Shown one piece after another: positions 17,610 to 26,513 of a stretch of DNA of 64,000 bases. Position 1 is the stretch's first letter; each line of letters begins with the position of its first letter. The DNA is from Ilyobacter_A sp963668015 (GTDB lineage Bacteria > Fusobacteriota > Fusobacteriia > Fusobacteriales > Fusobacteriaceae): positions 186,001 through 250,000 of the forward strand of contig CAXXCR010000012.1 of the NCBI GenBank assembly GCA_963668015.2, given 5' to 3'. The position numbers and the translations under genes are program-made. The notes under the pieces were generated by a model. That model was given only the letters and a program-made list of their open reading frames with translations, was not told the DNA's origin and made no database searches.

Positions 17610-20315
17610 ATGGATAAAAAATATGTCTATCTGTTTGGACCAAATGGATCTGATGGCGATGCAAGCATGAAAGAGCTTTTGGGAGGTAAGGGTGCAAACC
17701 TTGCTGAAATGGCAAGAATAGGCATACCGGTTCCTCCAGGATTCACAATAAGTACGGAGATGTGTACCCTTTACAATGAAAAGGGGAAAAGCGAAGTGAA
17801 GAAGTTATTGGAAAAAACAATAAAAAGTTCTGTAGAATTTGTAGAAGATATAGTTGGAATGGAATTTGGAAATCCTGAAAACCCCTTACTTTTTTCGGTA
17901 AGGTCTGGTGCCAGAAAATCAATGCCTGGGATGATGGATACGGTTTTGAATCTGGGTATAAATGATAAGATAATCAATGGACTTGCAGAAAAAACCGGCA
18001 ACGAGAGATTTGCCTGGGACTCATACAGAAGATTTCTGCAAATGTATGGTGATGTGGTATTGGGGATGAAGCCTGAGTCAAAAGATGACGTAAATCCTTT
18101 TGAAAAGATTATAGAAGATATGAAGGAAGCTTTGGAAATAAAAAATGATATAGACTTTAAAGTGGAAGATCTAAAAGTTTTGGTGAAAAAATTTAAAGTA
18201 CTGATTAGAAAAAAAACCGGGAAAGATTTTCCGCAGGATCCATGGGAGCAGTTGTGGGAAGCCATAGTAGCTGTATTTGACAGTTGGATGAACGACAGGG
18301 CTATTATATACAGAAAATTAGAAAAAATACCTGATTGGTGGGGAACAGCAGTAAATGTACAGGCAATGGTATTTGGAAATATGGGTGAAAACTCGGCAAC
18401 TGGAGTTGCATTTACAAGAAATGCTGCAACAGGCGAAAATAAATTCAATGGTGAATTTTTGGTAAATGCCCAAGGTGAAGATGTAGTGGCAGGTATAAGA
18501 ACACCGCAAGAGATAACCCGCGAGGAATCGGTCGAGTGGTCTAAAAGAAACAATATAAGCGAAGAAGAGAGGGTGAAAAAGCATCCTTCACTAGAAGAGA
18601 TAATGACTGATGTCTATAAAGAGTTGTATGAAGTGCAGGAAAAATTGGAACAACATTATAAAGATATGCAGGATTTGGAGTTTACTATACAGGAAGGGAA
18701 ACTGTGGTTATTGCAGACAAGAACAGGAAAAAGAACAGGTCAGGCAATGATAAAAATTGCAATGGATCTATTAGATGAAGGTATTATAGATGAGTTAACT
18801 GTTTTAGACAGGTTGGATATAAATAAAATAGGTGAACTACTTCATCCGATATTTTCTGAAAATTCACTAAAAAAAGCTAAAGAAATTACTAAAGGACTGC
18901 CAGCAGCCCCCGGTGCCGCAATAGGACGTGTGGTTTTCTTTGCAGATGAGGTTGAAAAATATGATGATGCCATACTGGTAAGACTGGAAACTTCTCCAGA
19001 AGATATAAAAGGTATGACCCTTGCAAATGGATTTTTAACAGTACGTGGAGGGATGACATCCCACGCAGCCGTTGTTGCCAGAGGAATGGGGAAATGCTGT
19101 GTGGCAGGTGCCGGAGAGCTCAGAGTCGACTACAAGAAAAGGATATTTGAAGTCGCAGGAAAAGTTTTTAAAGAAGGGGACTGGATATCCTTGAATGGTA
19201 GAACAGGAGAAGTTTATGAAGGAAAACTTGAAACAACTGAACCTCAACTTGGCAGTGATTTTGAAAGAGTTTTAAAACTGGCAGACAAAGTAGCCCGTGT
19301 TGAGGTTAGAGCAAATGCAGATACTCCATTAGATGCCAGCCAGTCGCTTAAGTTCGGTGCAAAGGGAATAGGGCTTTGCAGAACTGAGCATATGTTTTTT
19401 GAGCCGGATAAAATAAAACCAATGAGAGAAATGATATTGGCTTCCGATGAAAAAGGCAGGAAAAAGGCTCTCGAAAAATTACTTCCTCTACAAAGAAAAG
19501 ATTTCGAGGAGATATTTGAGGTTATGGGTGAATTTCCTGTTACCATAAGGCTCTTAGATCCTCCATTACATGAATTTTTGCCTCATACAAAGGAGAAACA
19601 AGAGGAACTTGCCTTGGAACTGCATGTTAAAGCCAGTAAAATACGTGAAACTGTAGAACATCTGAAAGAATTGAATCCTATGTTGGGACACAGGGGATGC
19701 AGACTCGGTAATACATATCCAGAGATCACAATAATGCAAACTAAAGCGATAATAGAAGCAGCTATAAATGTGAAAAAAAGGGGAATAGATGTATTCCCGG
19801 AAATAATGGTTCCGTTGGTAGGAACTTTAGAAGAATTGAAACTTCAAAAATTATATATAGAAAAGACGATAAAAAATGTGTTTGAAGCCAAAGGAGAGAG
19901 AGTTAGGTATAAGATAGGAACTATGATAGAAATACCTAGAGCCGCTTTGACCGCTGATGAGATTGCAAAGCATGCTGAATTTTTCTCATTTGGAACCAAT
20001 GATCTCACGCAGATGACTTTTGGATATTCGCGTGATGATGCCAATAAATTCTTACCTATATATTTAGAAAAGAAGATATTAAAAAGAGATCCTTTCCAAG
20101 TTTTGGATAGGGATGGTGTTGGTCAGCTTATGAAAATTGCATTTGAAAAAGCTAAAAAAGTGAATGAAGATATAGAAATTGGAATATGCGGAGAACACGG
20201 AGGGGAACCTCAATCCATAGAATTTGTAAGTAATCTAGGATTTGACTATGTTAGCTGTTCTCCATATAGGATACCTATAGCTAGAATTGCAGCTGCAAAA
20301 GCTGCAAAAGGTTAA
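17610..20315 (+). CDS. ppdK: Pyruvate, phosphate dikinase
   Basis: PPDK interconverts ATP + pyruvate + Pi with AMP + PEP + PPi. The ~901-residue protein shows the full three-part layout. The N-terminal ATP-grasp domain has GGKGANLAEM and FSVRSGARKSMPGMMDT. The central swivel domain has GGMTSHAAVVARGMG, phospho-His about residue 485. The C-terminal PEP-binding TIM barrel has GIGLCRTEHMFF, RLLDPPLHEF, GTMIEIPRAAL, FSFGTNDLTQMTFG and GICGEHGG. I prefer ATG 17610 (AAGGGG 10 bases upstream) to the ATG at 17601, which lies too close. ptsH follows within 2 bases of the stop. Confidence 0.97.
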   Translation: MDKKYVYLFGPNGSDGDASMKELLGGKGANLAEMARIGIPVPPGFTISTEMCTLYNEKGKSEVKKLLEKTIKSSVEFVEDIVGMEFGNPENPLLFSVRSGARKSMPGMMDTVLNLGINDKIINGLAEKTGNERFAWDSYRRFLQMYGDVVLGMKPESKDDVNPFEKIIEDMKEALEIKNDIDFKVEDLKVLVKKFKVLIRKKTGKDFPQDPWEQLWEAIVAVFDSWMNDRAIIYRKLEKIPDWWGTAVNVQAMVFGNMGENSATGVAFTRNAATGENKFNGEFLVNAQGEDVVAGIRTPQEITREESVEWSKRNNISEEERVKKHPSLEEIMTDVYKELYEVQEKLEQHYKDMQDLEFTIQEGKLWLLQTRTGKRTGQAMIKIAMDLLDEGIIDELTVLDRLDINKIGELLHPIFSENSLKKAKEITKGLPAAPGAAIGRVVFFADEVEKYDDAILVRLETSPEDIKGMTLANGFLTVRGGMTSHAAVVARGMGKCCVAGAGELRVDYKKRIFEVAGKVFKEGDWISLNGRTGEVYEGKLETTEPQLGSDFERVLKLADKVARVEVRANADTPLDASQSLKFGAKGIGLCRTEHMFFEPDKIKPMREMILASDEKGRKKALEKLLPLQRKDFEEIFEVMGEFPVTIRLLDPPLHEFLPHTKEKQEELALELHVKASKIRETVEHLKELNPMLGHRGCRLGNTYPEITIMQTKAIIEAAINVKKRGIDVFPEIMVPLVGTLEELKLQKLYIEKTIKNVFEAKGERVRYKIGTMIEIPRAALTADEIAKHAEFFSFGTNDLTQMTFGYSRDDANKFLPIYLEKKILKRDPFQVLDRDGVGQLMKIAFEKAKKVNEDIEIGICGEHGGEPQSIEFVSNLGFDYVSCSPYRIPIARIAAAKAAKG

Positions 20316-20316
20316 G

Positions 20317-20586
20317 ATGCTTATGATAAGTGGAAAAGTCGTAATAATGAATGAAACAGGTTTACATGTAAGACCCGGACATGAACTCGTTATAATGGTG
20401 AAAAATTTTAAGAGTAGTATAGAGTTTGAAAACGAAGATGGGAAAAGAGTACGTGGTAATTCATTACTGAAGATACTTAGTCTGGGTTTGAAAAAAGGTC
20501 GTGAGATAAGGGTGTATGCAGACGGAGAGGATGAAGCTGAGGCTGTAAAGAAAATAGTAAATTTTATGCAAAACTTAAAGGATTGA
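20317..20586 (+). CDS. ptsH: HPr-like phosphocarrier protein
   Basis: HPr carries phosphate from Enzyme I to the sugar-specific Enzyme IIs. The protein, of about 89 residues, has the active-site block NETGLHVRPG, with His17 in the place of His15, and the regulatory-site region VRGNSLLKILSLGLKKG, with Ser49 in the place of Ser46. It ends with the normal DEAEAVKKIVNFM helix. GLHVRPG differs from the common GLHARPA but keeps His and Arg. ATG 20317 begins one base after the ppdK stop. A terminator separates it from ptsI, so ptsI may have its own promoter or depend on read-through. Confidence 0.88.
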   Translation: MLMISGKVVIMNETGLHVRPGHELVIMVKNFKSSIEFENEDGKRVRGNSLLKILSLGLKKGREIRVYADGEDEAEAVKKIVNFMQNLKD

Positions 20587-20601
20587 CTATGCAGTATAAA
20601 A

Positions 20602-20633
20602 AAATAGAAGATACATTGTATCTTCTATTTTTT
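20602..20633 (+). terminator. Terminator between ptsH and ptsI
   Basis: AAATAGAAGATACA and TATCTTCTATTT form a hairpin with a TTG loop and a T-run, 16 bases after the ptsH stop and 25 before ptsI. Confidence 0.8.
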
Positions 20634-20657
20634 AAATAATTTGTAGGCTGGAGGGAT

Positions 20658-22388
20658 ATGCAGATGGGGAAAGTGTTCAAGGGTATGGTGACCTCTGCGG
20701 GGCTGGCAGTATCTAGGGCCCATATATATGAGAAAGAAGAGGTTTTGATAAATAAAAACAGCATACTCGGTGCAGAAGCCGAAAAAAAGCGACTGATAAA
20801 TGCCCAGAAAAAAACGAGGGAACAGCTTTTGAAATTTAAGGAAAAAACCCTTCGAATAATGGGGGATGAAGAAGCCGCTATATTTGACAGCCACATAAAC
20901 TTGTTAGAGGACGAGTTTATAATGGATCAGGTTCATGCTTTTATAGAGAGTGAGATGGCATCTGCTGAGTATGCATTGAAATGTGTAATAGAAAAAAATT
21001 GTGAACTGATGTCGAGCCTTGAAGATGAATTTTTTAGGGAAAGAGTAGCCGATATTAAAGATATAGGTAAAAGATGGGTGTATAATATATTGGAAATAGA
21101 TTTAGAGGATGACTTAGAGTTTGAAGATAGCACAATAATTGTAAGTGAGAGCATAGATCCTTCTGATATTATGAAACTGGACCTGAAAAAAGTGGAAGGT
21201 TTTGTAAGTTTTAACGGTGGAAAGATGAGTCATGCTTCCATAATGGCTAGATCCTTAGGAATACCGTTTATAGTAGGGATAGAGTTGAAAAACGAAATAG
21301 AAAATGGGGATTATCTTATACTGGATGCAATAGAAGGTATGGTCATAGTAGATCCGGATAAAAAAGAGATTAAGAGCTACAGGTTAAAAATAGAAGAGTA
21401 TAACAACGAAAGAGAAAAGCTTAACAGCTTAAAATGGAAAAAAGCAGTTTCAAAAGATAAATTTGAAGTACATATGTTGGCAAATATTGAGAGTGAGGAA
21501 GATGTGGAGCTGGTCTTGAAATATGGAGCAGATGGTGTGGGACTTTATAGAACTGAATTTTTGTTTATGAATTCAGAAAAATTTCCAAGTGAAGAAGAGC
21601 AGTTTAGTTCTTATAGGAAAGTTGTTGAAGGGATGCAGGGACGACCTGTTATAATAAGAACAATAGATATAGGCGGAGATAAATTTCCAGAATATATGGA
21701 CTTTCCAAAAGAAGAAAATCCGTTTTTGGGCATGAGGGCACTTAGAATATCACTGAAAGATTTGGAAAATTTTAAAGCTCAGATAAAAGCTATTTTAAGA
21801 GCATCTGCCTATGGGAATGCGTACATAATGTTTCCGATGGTGATCTCTATTGATGAGATAAGGGATGCCAAAAAGGTTATAGAAGAGTGTAAGGATGAGC
21901 TGAGGCAAAATGGAATAAGCTTCGACGAGTACGTTAAAGTGGGGATATTGGTAGAGACTCCTGCAGTGGTTATAAGAGCACAAAAGTTTGCTAAAGAAAC
22001 CGACTTCTTTTCAATAGGAACAAATGATTTGACACAGTATATACTGGCAGTTGACCGGGGAAATGAGTATGTATTTGATCTGTATGATCCGTACCATCCA
22101 GCGGTTCTTCAGGCCATAAAAACAGTTATAGATGAGGCAAAAAACTCTAAAATAGAGATATCTATGTGCGGAGAGTTCGCAGGTGATGAAAGGGCTACAG
22201 CACTGCTGTTGGGAATGGGTCTTGAAGCTTTTTCAATGTCGCCTATTATGATCCCGAGGATAAAAAGCAATATAATGAAACTGAATAAAAGTGAATGTGA
22301 ACACCTAGTAGAAAGGGTATTAAAAATGGGGACTGCTGATGAGATAAAAGATGAAATAGATAAATTTTTTGAAAAAATTGACAAATAA
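20658..22388 (+). CDS. ptsI: PTS Enzyme I (phosphoenolpyruvate-protein phosphotransferase)
   Basis: Enzyme I takes phosphate from PEP and passes it to HPr, feeding all PTS sugar uptake. The 576-residue protein has the N-terminal HPr-binding helical domain and GGKMSHASIMARSLGIPFIVG, with the phosphorylated His192. The PEP-binding barrel has GVGLYRTEFLFM, IRTIDIGGDKFPEY, GILVETPAVV, FFSIGTNDLTQYILAVDRGN and SMCGEFAGD. GGAGGG precedes the ATG. It lies downstream of ppdK and ptsH, so PEP production and PEP use by the PTS are encoded side by side. Confidence 0.97.
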   Translation: MQMGKVFKGMVTSAGLAVSRAHIYEKEEVLINKNSILGAEAEKKRLINAQKKTREQLLKFKEKTLRIMGDEEAAIFDSHINLLEDEFIMDQVHAFIESEMASAEYALKCVIEKNCELMSSLEDEFFRERVADIKDIGKRWVYNILEIDLEDDLEFEDSTIIVSESIDPSDIMKLDLKKVEGFVSFNGGKMSHASIMARSLGIPFIVGIELKNEIENGDYLILDAIEGMVIVDPDKKEIKSYRLKIEEYNNEREKLNSLKWKKAVSKDKFEVHMLANIESEEDVELVLKYGADGVGLYRTEFLFMNSEKFPSEEEQFSSYRKVVEGMQGRPVIIRTIDIGGDKFPEYMDFPKEENPFLGMRALRISLKDLENFKAQIKAILRASAYGNAYIMFPMVISIDEIRDAKKVIEECKDELRQNGISFDEYVKVGILVETPAVVIRAQKFAKETDFFSIGTNDLTQYILAVDRGNEYVFDLYDPYHPAVLQAIKTVIDEAKNSKIEISMCGEFAGDERATALLLGMGLEAFSMSPIMIPRIKSNIMKLNKSECEHLVERVLKMGTADEIKDEIDKFFEKIDK

Positions 22389-22389
22389 G

Positions 22390-22415
22390 AAAAACAGGGG
22401 ATCCCCCCTGTTTTT
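22390..22415 (+). terminator. Terminator after ptsI
   Basis: AAAAACAGGGG and CCCCTGTTTTT pair around a short loop directly after the ptsI stop, ending in a T-run. Confidence 0.9.
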
Positions 22416-22510
22416 CTTATTTGGTTTAAATTATAATTTAAATTTTGAACTTATCATAATCTTATTTTAGTTTTATATTTAACTCAAGTTGCTACTTGAA
22501 ATTATTGCGA

Positions 22511-22777
22511 TAAATTATTGAATTTATCTAAAATTATTTTTTGGACATAGAGTTTAAAACAAGAGTTTCAAAGAGAAAACCTCAGCCCAATTTATAGATT
22601 GTAGAGAACAGTGAATAGATATTTAAACTATTCTTTATTCATTATTAACTACTAACTGATTTATTTACTCTTTGAAACTCACTCTTTTCATCTGTGCCAC
22701 TCTGTGACTCAGGTTTTTTATTTTAATTCGTGACCAAAAAAGCTTTTTATCTGCTTGCAAGAAATTGAATATTTTAT
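22511..22777. repeat. Intergenic repeat, copy A
   Basis: This ~267-base non-coding stretch is similar to 24999-25296. Both begin with TGAATTTATCTAAAA, continue TTGGACA(T/C)AGAGTTT and AAAACAAGAG, then have a diverged middle. They resume with GAAACTCACTCTTTTC, TGTGCCACTCTGTG, ATTCGTGACC and a final CTTGC(A/G)AGAAATT. The outer arms are partly complementary to each other (CAGAG/CTCTG types). No ORF with a ribosome site is evident. It explains most of the gap 22416-22812. Confidence 0.75.
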
Positions 22778-22812
22778 TACAGGTAACAACTTAGGTTATT
22801 TAATGTGGAAAA

Positions 22813-23496
22813 TTATTTGCCAAATACCTTGATATAATCCACATAAGCAGTAGCCTCTTCACCGGTATTATCGGAATCTGCCATTATTGCAATGCTGGCT
22901 TTTTGTGGGGGATCCTCACGGAAAGCAGCCCTGTAATCTTCTAAAATATTTCTTTTTTCAACTATCCATTCACCAAGTTTAGCATTACTGCTTTCCAGAG
23001 CAAGAGTCCTTGAAAAATCAGAGTAGGGGTTTTTAATAATTTCCCCTTTTTCCAGTTTGCTTGCCCAGACATAGTTAAGAGCACTGTGTGGCGGATATTC
23101 TCCGTATAACTTTTTCGTCAGTTCATATTTGATTTTTTTAAAACCCCTGCTGTTTTTCGGTGAGTATTGGAATATAAGGTAGACTCTTATGGGAAAATCA
23201 TCTCCGCTTTTTAAAGCGGCGTTTCCTTTTTGGTAAATATTTTCTACTTTCCACTTCCATTCTGCCAAAGGGTATTTATATACATCGAATTTTTGAGAAT
23301 ATATTATGGCAGATGCCCCGTTTTTACTATAAGCTTTTAAAATATCATTGTCTATGATGTTATAGTTCGAAAGAACATTGATTTTCTTAAATTTTAAACT
23401 GTTCCAATTATTTAGATTATAAAAATCTTCATTTACAATTATTTCTGAAAATGAAGCCTGGTATAAAAAAATAAGAATAAAAAACAGTTTCTTCAT
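22813..23496 (-). CDS. Exported DUF3047-type protein
   Basis: The 227-residue protein starts with a signal peptide (MKKLFFILIFLYQASFSEI) and should be exported to the periplasm. The body is beta-rich and reads like the DUF3047 family: a central EWKWKVENIYQKG, then DDFPIRVYLIFQYSP, later LNYVWASKLEKGEI, and IMADSDNTGEEATAYVDYIKVFG at the end. A jellyroll-like binding fold is suspected for the family, but the role is unknown. GGAGG precedes the ATG. It stands alone between a repeat copy and the divergent pdxH. Confidence 0.75.
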   Translation of the reverse strand: MKKLFFILIFLYQASFSEIIVNEDFYNLNNWNSLKFKKINVLSNYNIIDNDILKAYSKNGASAIIYSQKFDVYKYPLAEWKWKVENIYQKGNAALKSGDDFPIRVYLIFQYSPKNSRGFKKIKYELTKKLYGEYPPHSALNYVWASKLEKGEIIKNPYSDFSRTLALESSNAKLGEWIVEKRNILEDYRAAFREDPPQKASIAIMADSDNTGEEATAYVDYIKVFGK

Positions 23497-23649
23497 AAAC
23501 CCACCTCCTGTTGTAATATATATTCACAAAACTCCTGTAATATCATTTTAAATAAAAAAATATATTTAGATAACTGTGTACAATAGAGGATAAATTATAT
23601 TTTTTTGGTATATTATTTTAACTTAATACAAGTTTAAGTAGGGGGAGAC

Positions 23650-24246
23650 ATGAACGATAACGTATTGAGAAAAGAATATTTGAATGAAAATCCTATATTG
23701 GAAATGGAAAAATGGCTTCATTTTGCATATGAAAATAGTGTGAAATTTCCAAATCTGATGTGTCTTGTGACAGACATAGATGGTAAAATAACTTCTAGGA
23801 TGGTTTTTTTGAAGCGGATAAATGATAAAGGATTTATTTTTTTCGACAGCTTAGAACCAGATTTTAAACCTGTAAAAAATGATGCAATTATAAATTTTAT
23901 ATGGCGTGATATTAGCAGAAACATATGCATAGAGGGCAAATTAATGAGAATGGAAAGGGCAATTGAGGAAGAACATTATCAGCTTTTGCCTAAAAACCTG
24001 AAATTAAAATACTATGTTATGAATTCTAAAGAAACAGTGGAATCTAGGCCGAGAATGAAGGAGATATATCTGGAAACTGAAGAAAAATTTGAATGGGAAG
24101 ATATACCAATGCCTGAAAATTGGGGAGTGTATTTATTTGAGCCCAATTATTTTGAATTTATAAATGGGAACCTATTGGAATTGCCGGATAAGTTTATCTA
24201 TCGAAAAGAAAATGGCGTATGGTACCTTGCAAGAAGTATTTTATAG
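23650..24246 (+). CDS. pdxH: Pyridoxamine 5'-phosphate oxidase
   Basis: PdxH oxidises pyridoxine or pyridoxamine 5'-phosphate to pyridoxal phosphate using FMN and O2. The 198-residue protein has the split-barrel FMN-binding pattern: NLMCLVTDIDGKITSRMVFLKRINDKGFIFFDS (about 36-70), then IEGKLMRM, and the C-terminal PdxH block WGVYLFEPNYFEFINGN. The final LAR(S)IL replaces the usual R-L-P ending. Its oxygen need is notable in an organism whose other genes look anaerobic; a related flavin activity is possible. GGGGGAG precedes the ATG. Confidence 0.82.
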   Translation: MNDNVLRKEYLNENPILEMEKWLHFAYENSVKFPNLMCLVTDIDGKITSRMVFLKRINDKGFIFFDSLEPDFKPVKNDAIINFIWRDISRNICIEGKLMRMERAIEEEHYQLLPKNLKLKYYVMNSKETVESRPRMKEIYLETEEKFEWEDIPMPENWGVYLFEPNYFEFINGNLLELPDKFIYRKENGVWYLARSIL

Positions 24247-24267
24247 GCTCAAAAGAGCCTTTTTTTA
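24245..24267 (+). terminator. Terminator after pdxH
   Basis: AGGCTC-AAAA-GAGCCT followed by seven T's, overlapping the pdxH stop codon. Confidence 0.85.
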
Positions 24268-24339
24268 TTAAAAAAATTAAAGTATTTCTTGATAAATATT
24301 ACAATAGAATAATATAAGAGCTGTTTGGAGGTGGAGAAA

Positions 24340-24878
24340 ATGCTAATCAAAGTGTTACTATTTATTTTATTGGGCGGGTTTATTTTTGCAGGCAAAGCTG
24401 AGGTAAGCTGGCTTAATGAGAATGTTTTTAAAAGTCATGAGGAAAACAGCAAAGAAATAAAAGCTGAACTGAAAAAAAACTTAGTCCTATTCAATATAAA
24501 GTAAGTCAGGAAAACGGTACAGAAGCACCCTTTAAAAATGAGTACTGGGACAACAAGGAAACAGGTATATATGTAGATATAGTTTCCGGGGAGGCGCTCT
24601 TCAGTTCTAAGGATAAGTACAAGTCTGGTACAGGATGGCCTAGTTTTACGAAACCTTTGGAACCCGAGAACCTAGTTTACGTGGAAGACTGGTCGTTTTT
24701 CTCTAAAAGGATTGAGGTAAGGAGTAAAAAAGGGAAATCTCATTTGGGTCATGTTTTTCCAGATGGTCCGAGACCTAGCGGACTAAGATACTGTATGAAC
24801 TCTGCTGCTATGAAGTTTATACCTGTTGCCGATCTAGAGAGTGAAGGTTATGGAGAGTATATGGGATTGTTTGAATAG
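24340..24878 (+). pseudogene. msrB: Exported methionine sulfoxide reductase MsrB, frameshifted at A8
   Basis: MsrB reduces methionine-R-sulfoxide in damaged proteins. ATG 24340 (after GGAGGTGGAG) starts a signal peptide (LLFILLGGFIFAGKAE) and a linker, but this frame stops at a TAA (24502-24504). The MsrB domain continues in another frame from CTT 24480: LSPIQYKVSQENGTEAPFKN, DIVSGEALFSS, SGTGWPSFTKP, SHLGHVFPDGP, and the catalytic Cys in LRYCMNSAA. The frames would join if the run of eight A's at 24472-24479 had nine. Transcript slippage, a true mutation or a sequencing error are all possible. The domain itself looks intact. Confidence 0.85.
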
Positions 24879-24879
24879 T

Positions 24880-24906
24880 GGGGCTGCTTGTCAGCCCTAT
24901 TTTTAT
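24880..24906 (+). terminator. Terminator after msrB
   Basis: GGGCTG-CTTGT-CAGCCC followed by TATTTTTA, directly after the msrB stop. Confidence 0.75.
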
Positions 24907-24998
24907 GTGTTAAATATTTAAGTACATCGAGTTTGAGATATTTAAAGATAATGGTAGATATTAGTTGATTGATATAAGCTGCAGATTAAAAATTATGT

Positions 24999-25296
24999 AA
25001 TTAATTACTGAATTTATCTAAAAACTTTTTTGGACACAGAGTTTCACAGAGATTTAAAACAAGAGCTTCGCAGAGAGACCCTTTAAATCAAAATCATTTT
25101 TTGTCACAAATTACATTAATCTCACAATTTATTAAAAATATAGAGAATTAAAGGTTTTTAGAATTTCTCTGTGAAACTCACTCTTTTCCTTTGTGCCACT
25201 CTGTGGCCAAGGTTTTGATTTTCTATTAGTGTTTATTTTTGCGATTCGTGACCCAAAAGGCTTTTATGTACTTGCGAGAAATTCAATGTTTTAATG
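24999..25296. repeat. Intergenic repeat, copy B
   Basis: This is the second, longer copy of the repeat at 22511-22777, in the same orientation. Here the self-complementarity is clearer: GAGTTTCACAGAGA near the left arm matches TCTCTGTGAAACTC in the right arm (around 25170). ACACAGAG/CTCTGTG motifs resemble the widespread bacterial CACAGAG-type intergenic repeats. It fills most of the gap between msrB and recR. No ORF with a plausible start is visible. Confidence 0.75.
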
Positions 25297-25345
25297 TGAA
25301 GACATTGAGCAGTTTAAATGAATTATTCAAATATATATGATAATT

Positions 25346-25374
25346 TTGACAAGGCTGTATTGAAAAAATATTTT
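25346..25374 (+). promoter_or_regulatory. Candidate promoter for recR
   Basis: A consensus TTGACA (25346-25351) and TATTTT (25369-25374) are spaced by 17 bases, 44 bases upstream of the recR ATG. Confidence 0.55.
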
Positions 25375-25417
25375 AAATGGTTTAAAATATTCTTAGAGTA
25401 TCTATGGGAGGGATAAA

Positions 25418-26014
25418 ATGGCAACTAAATCACTTGAAAAAATGATAGATGAATTCAACAAATTTCCTGGTATAGGTAGGAAAACAGCTGCAAGACTGGC
25501 ATTTCATGTTATGGACATGGAAGAGTTTGAAGTGAAAAACTTCATACAGGCATTAAAAGATGTAAAAGAAAAAATAAAGAGATGCAGTATATGCGGGAAC
25601 CTAAGTGAAAGTGAAACGTGTGAAATATGTGGTGATGAGTTCAGAGACAAGAGCATTATATGTATCGTAGAAGACAGCAAGGACATTATATCACTGGAGA
25701 AAGCTAGATCCTATAAGGGAGTCTATCATGTACTTCAAGGTAAAATTGATCCCTTGAATGGCATAGGGCCTGATAAGCTGAACATAAAGGCACTCTTACA
25801 CAGGGTAGCAAACGAAGATATTAGTGAGGTTATCCTTGCATTAAATCCCGATCTGGAGGGTGAAACAACCTCAATGTACCTTGTGAAATTATTAAAGCCG
25901 TTTGGGTTGAAAATTAGCAAAATAGCAAGTGGGATACCCATTGGCGGGAATATAGAATTTGCAGACATAGCAACTATAGCAAAATCTTTAGATGCTAGGC
26001 AGGAAATAAAATAA
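25418..26014 (+). CDS. recR: Recombination protein RecR
   Basis: RecR works with RecO (and RecF) to load RecA at gapped DNA. The 198-residue protein has all family parts: an N-terminal helix-hairpin-helix (FPGIGRKTAARLAFHV, about 14-30), a zinc finger CSICGNLSESETCEICGD (about 54-71), a Toprim domain with IICIVEDSKDIISLEKA and LNPDLEGETTSMYL, and the C-terminal GIPIGGNIEFADIATIAKSL. GGGAGG precedes the ATG. Length is normal for the family. Confidence 0.97.
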   Translation: MATKSLEKMIDEFNKFPGIGRKTAARLAFHVMDMEEFEVKNFIQALKDVKEKIKRCSICGNLSESETCEICGDEFRDKSIICIVEDSKDIISLEKARSYKGVYHVLQGKIDPLNGIGPDKLNIKALLHRVANEDISEVILALNPDLEGETTSMYLVKLLKPFGLKISKIASGIPIGGNIEFADIATIAKSLDARQEIK

Positions 26015-26061
26015 ATTTGAACTTAAAAAGAGGAAAAAAGAGGGTAAAATTATAAAATTAT

Positions 26062-26108
26062 AAGAAGGGAGTTTAGAAGGAGACGTTAGTTCTGTAGACT
26101 CCCTTCTT
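26062..26108 (+). promoter_or_regulatory. Long stem-loop between recR and a membrane protein gene
   Basis: AAGAAGGGAGT (26062-26072) pairs perfectly with ACTCCCTTCTT (26098-26108) around a 25-base loop that contains an AAGGAG sequence. The T-tail is poor (TTAATATAT). It could be a weak terminator for recR or a leader structure for the next operon. Confidence 0.5.
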
Positions 26109-26149
26109 AATATATAAGCAGATAAGCATACTGTAGATGGGAGGTATTA

Positions 26150-26494
26150 ATGAGAAAAATCATTTTAATAGCACTGTTGGGGGCACTTACAGTGTTATTG
26201 CTTTATCTATATACGGATTCCAGCAGCACATTTGTTGTCAACTATAATGGAGAAGAGACCGTTTATACGGCAGAAGGGATAAAATCCATAGGTTCGGCCG
26301 TTATGATGTCTGGAATACTTATGGGGGCATTTTTAATGACGCTTTTGCTTTTTTCAGGGGTGTTTTTATCCGTATTTTTTGTGTTCTTTTTCATAGCATT
26401 TTTCTTTTTGGGCAGGGCAATTTTACTTTTGTTGCCTCTGTTGCTTATATTTGCGATACTTATTCTGATATTCAAAAAAAGAGATAAATTCTAA
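26150..26494 (+). CDS. Membrane protein with two to three helices, unknown function
   Basis: This 114-residue protein has an N-terminal helix or signal anchor (IILIALLGALTVLLLYLY), a short polar segment (SSTFVVNYNGEETVYTAEGI) that should be outside the membrane, then two or three very hydrophobic helices and a short basic tail (FKKRDKF). GGGAGG precedes the ATG. It is followed 19 bases later by another unknown gene and then sfsA, probably one operon. I do not recognise a family. Confidence 0.6.
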   Translation: MRKIILIALLGALTVLLLYLYTDSSSTFVVNYNGEETVYTAEGIKSIGSAVMMSGILMGAFLMTLLLFSGVFLSVFFVFFFIAFFFLGRAILLLLPLLLIFAILILIFKKRDKF

Positions 26495-26513
26495 ATTAAG
26501 GGGATGATCTATC

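Noticed and set aside
22511..25296. CRISPR-like repeats
   Set aside because: Only two long, diverged copies 2.5 kb apart with genes between them; no regular short repeats and spacers.
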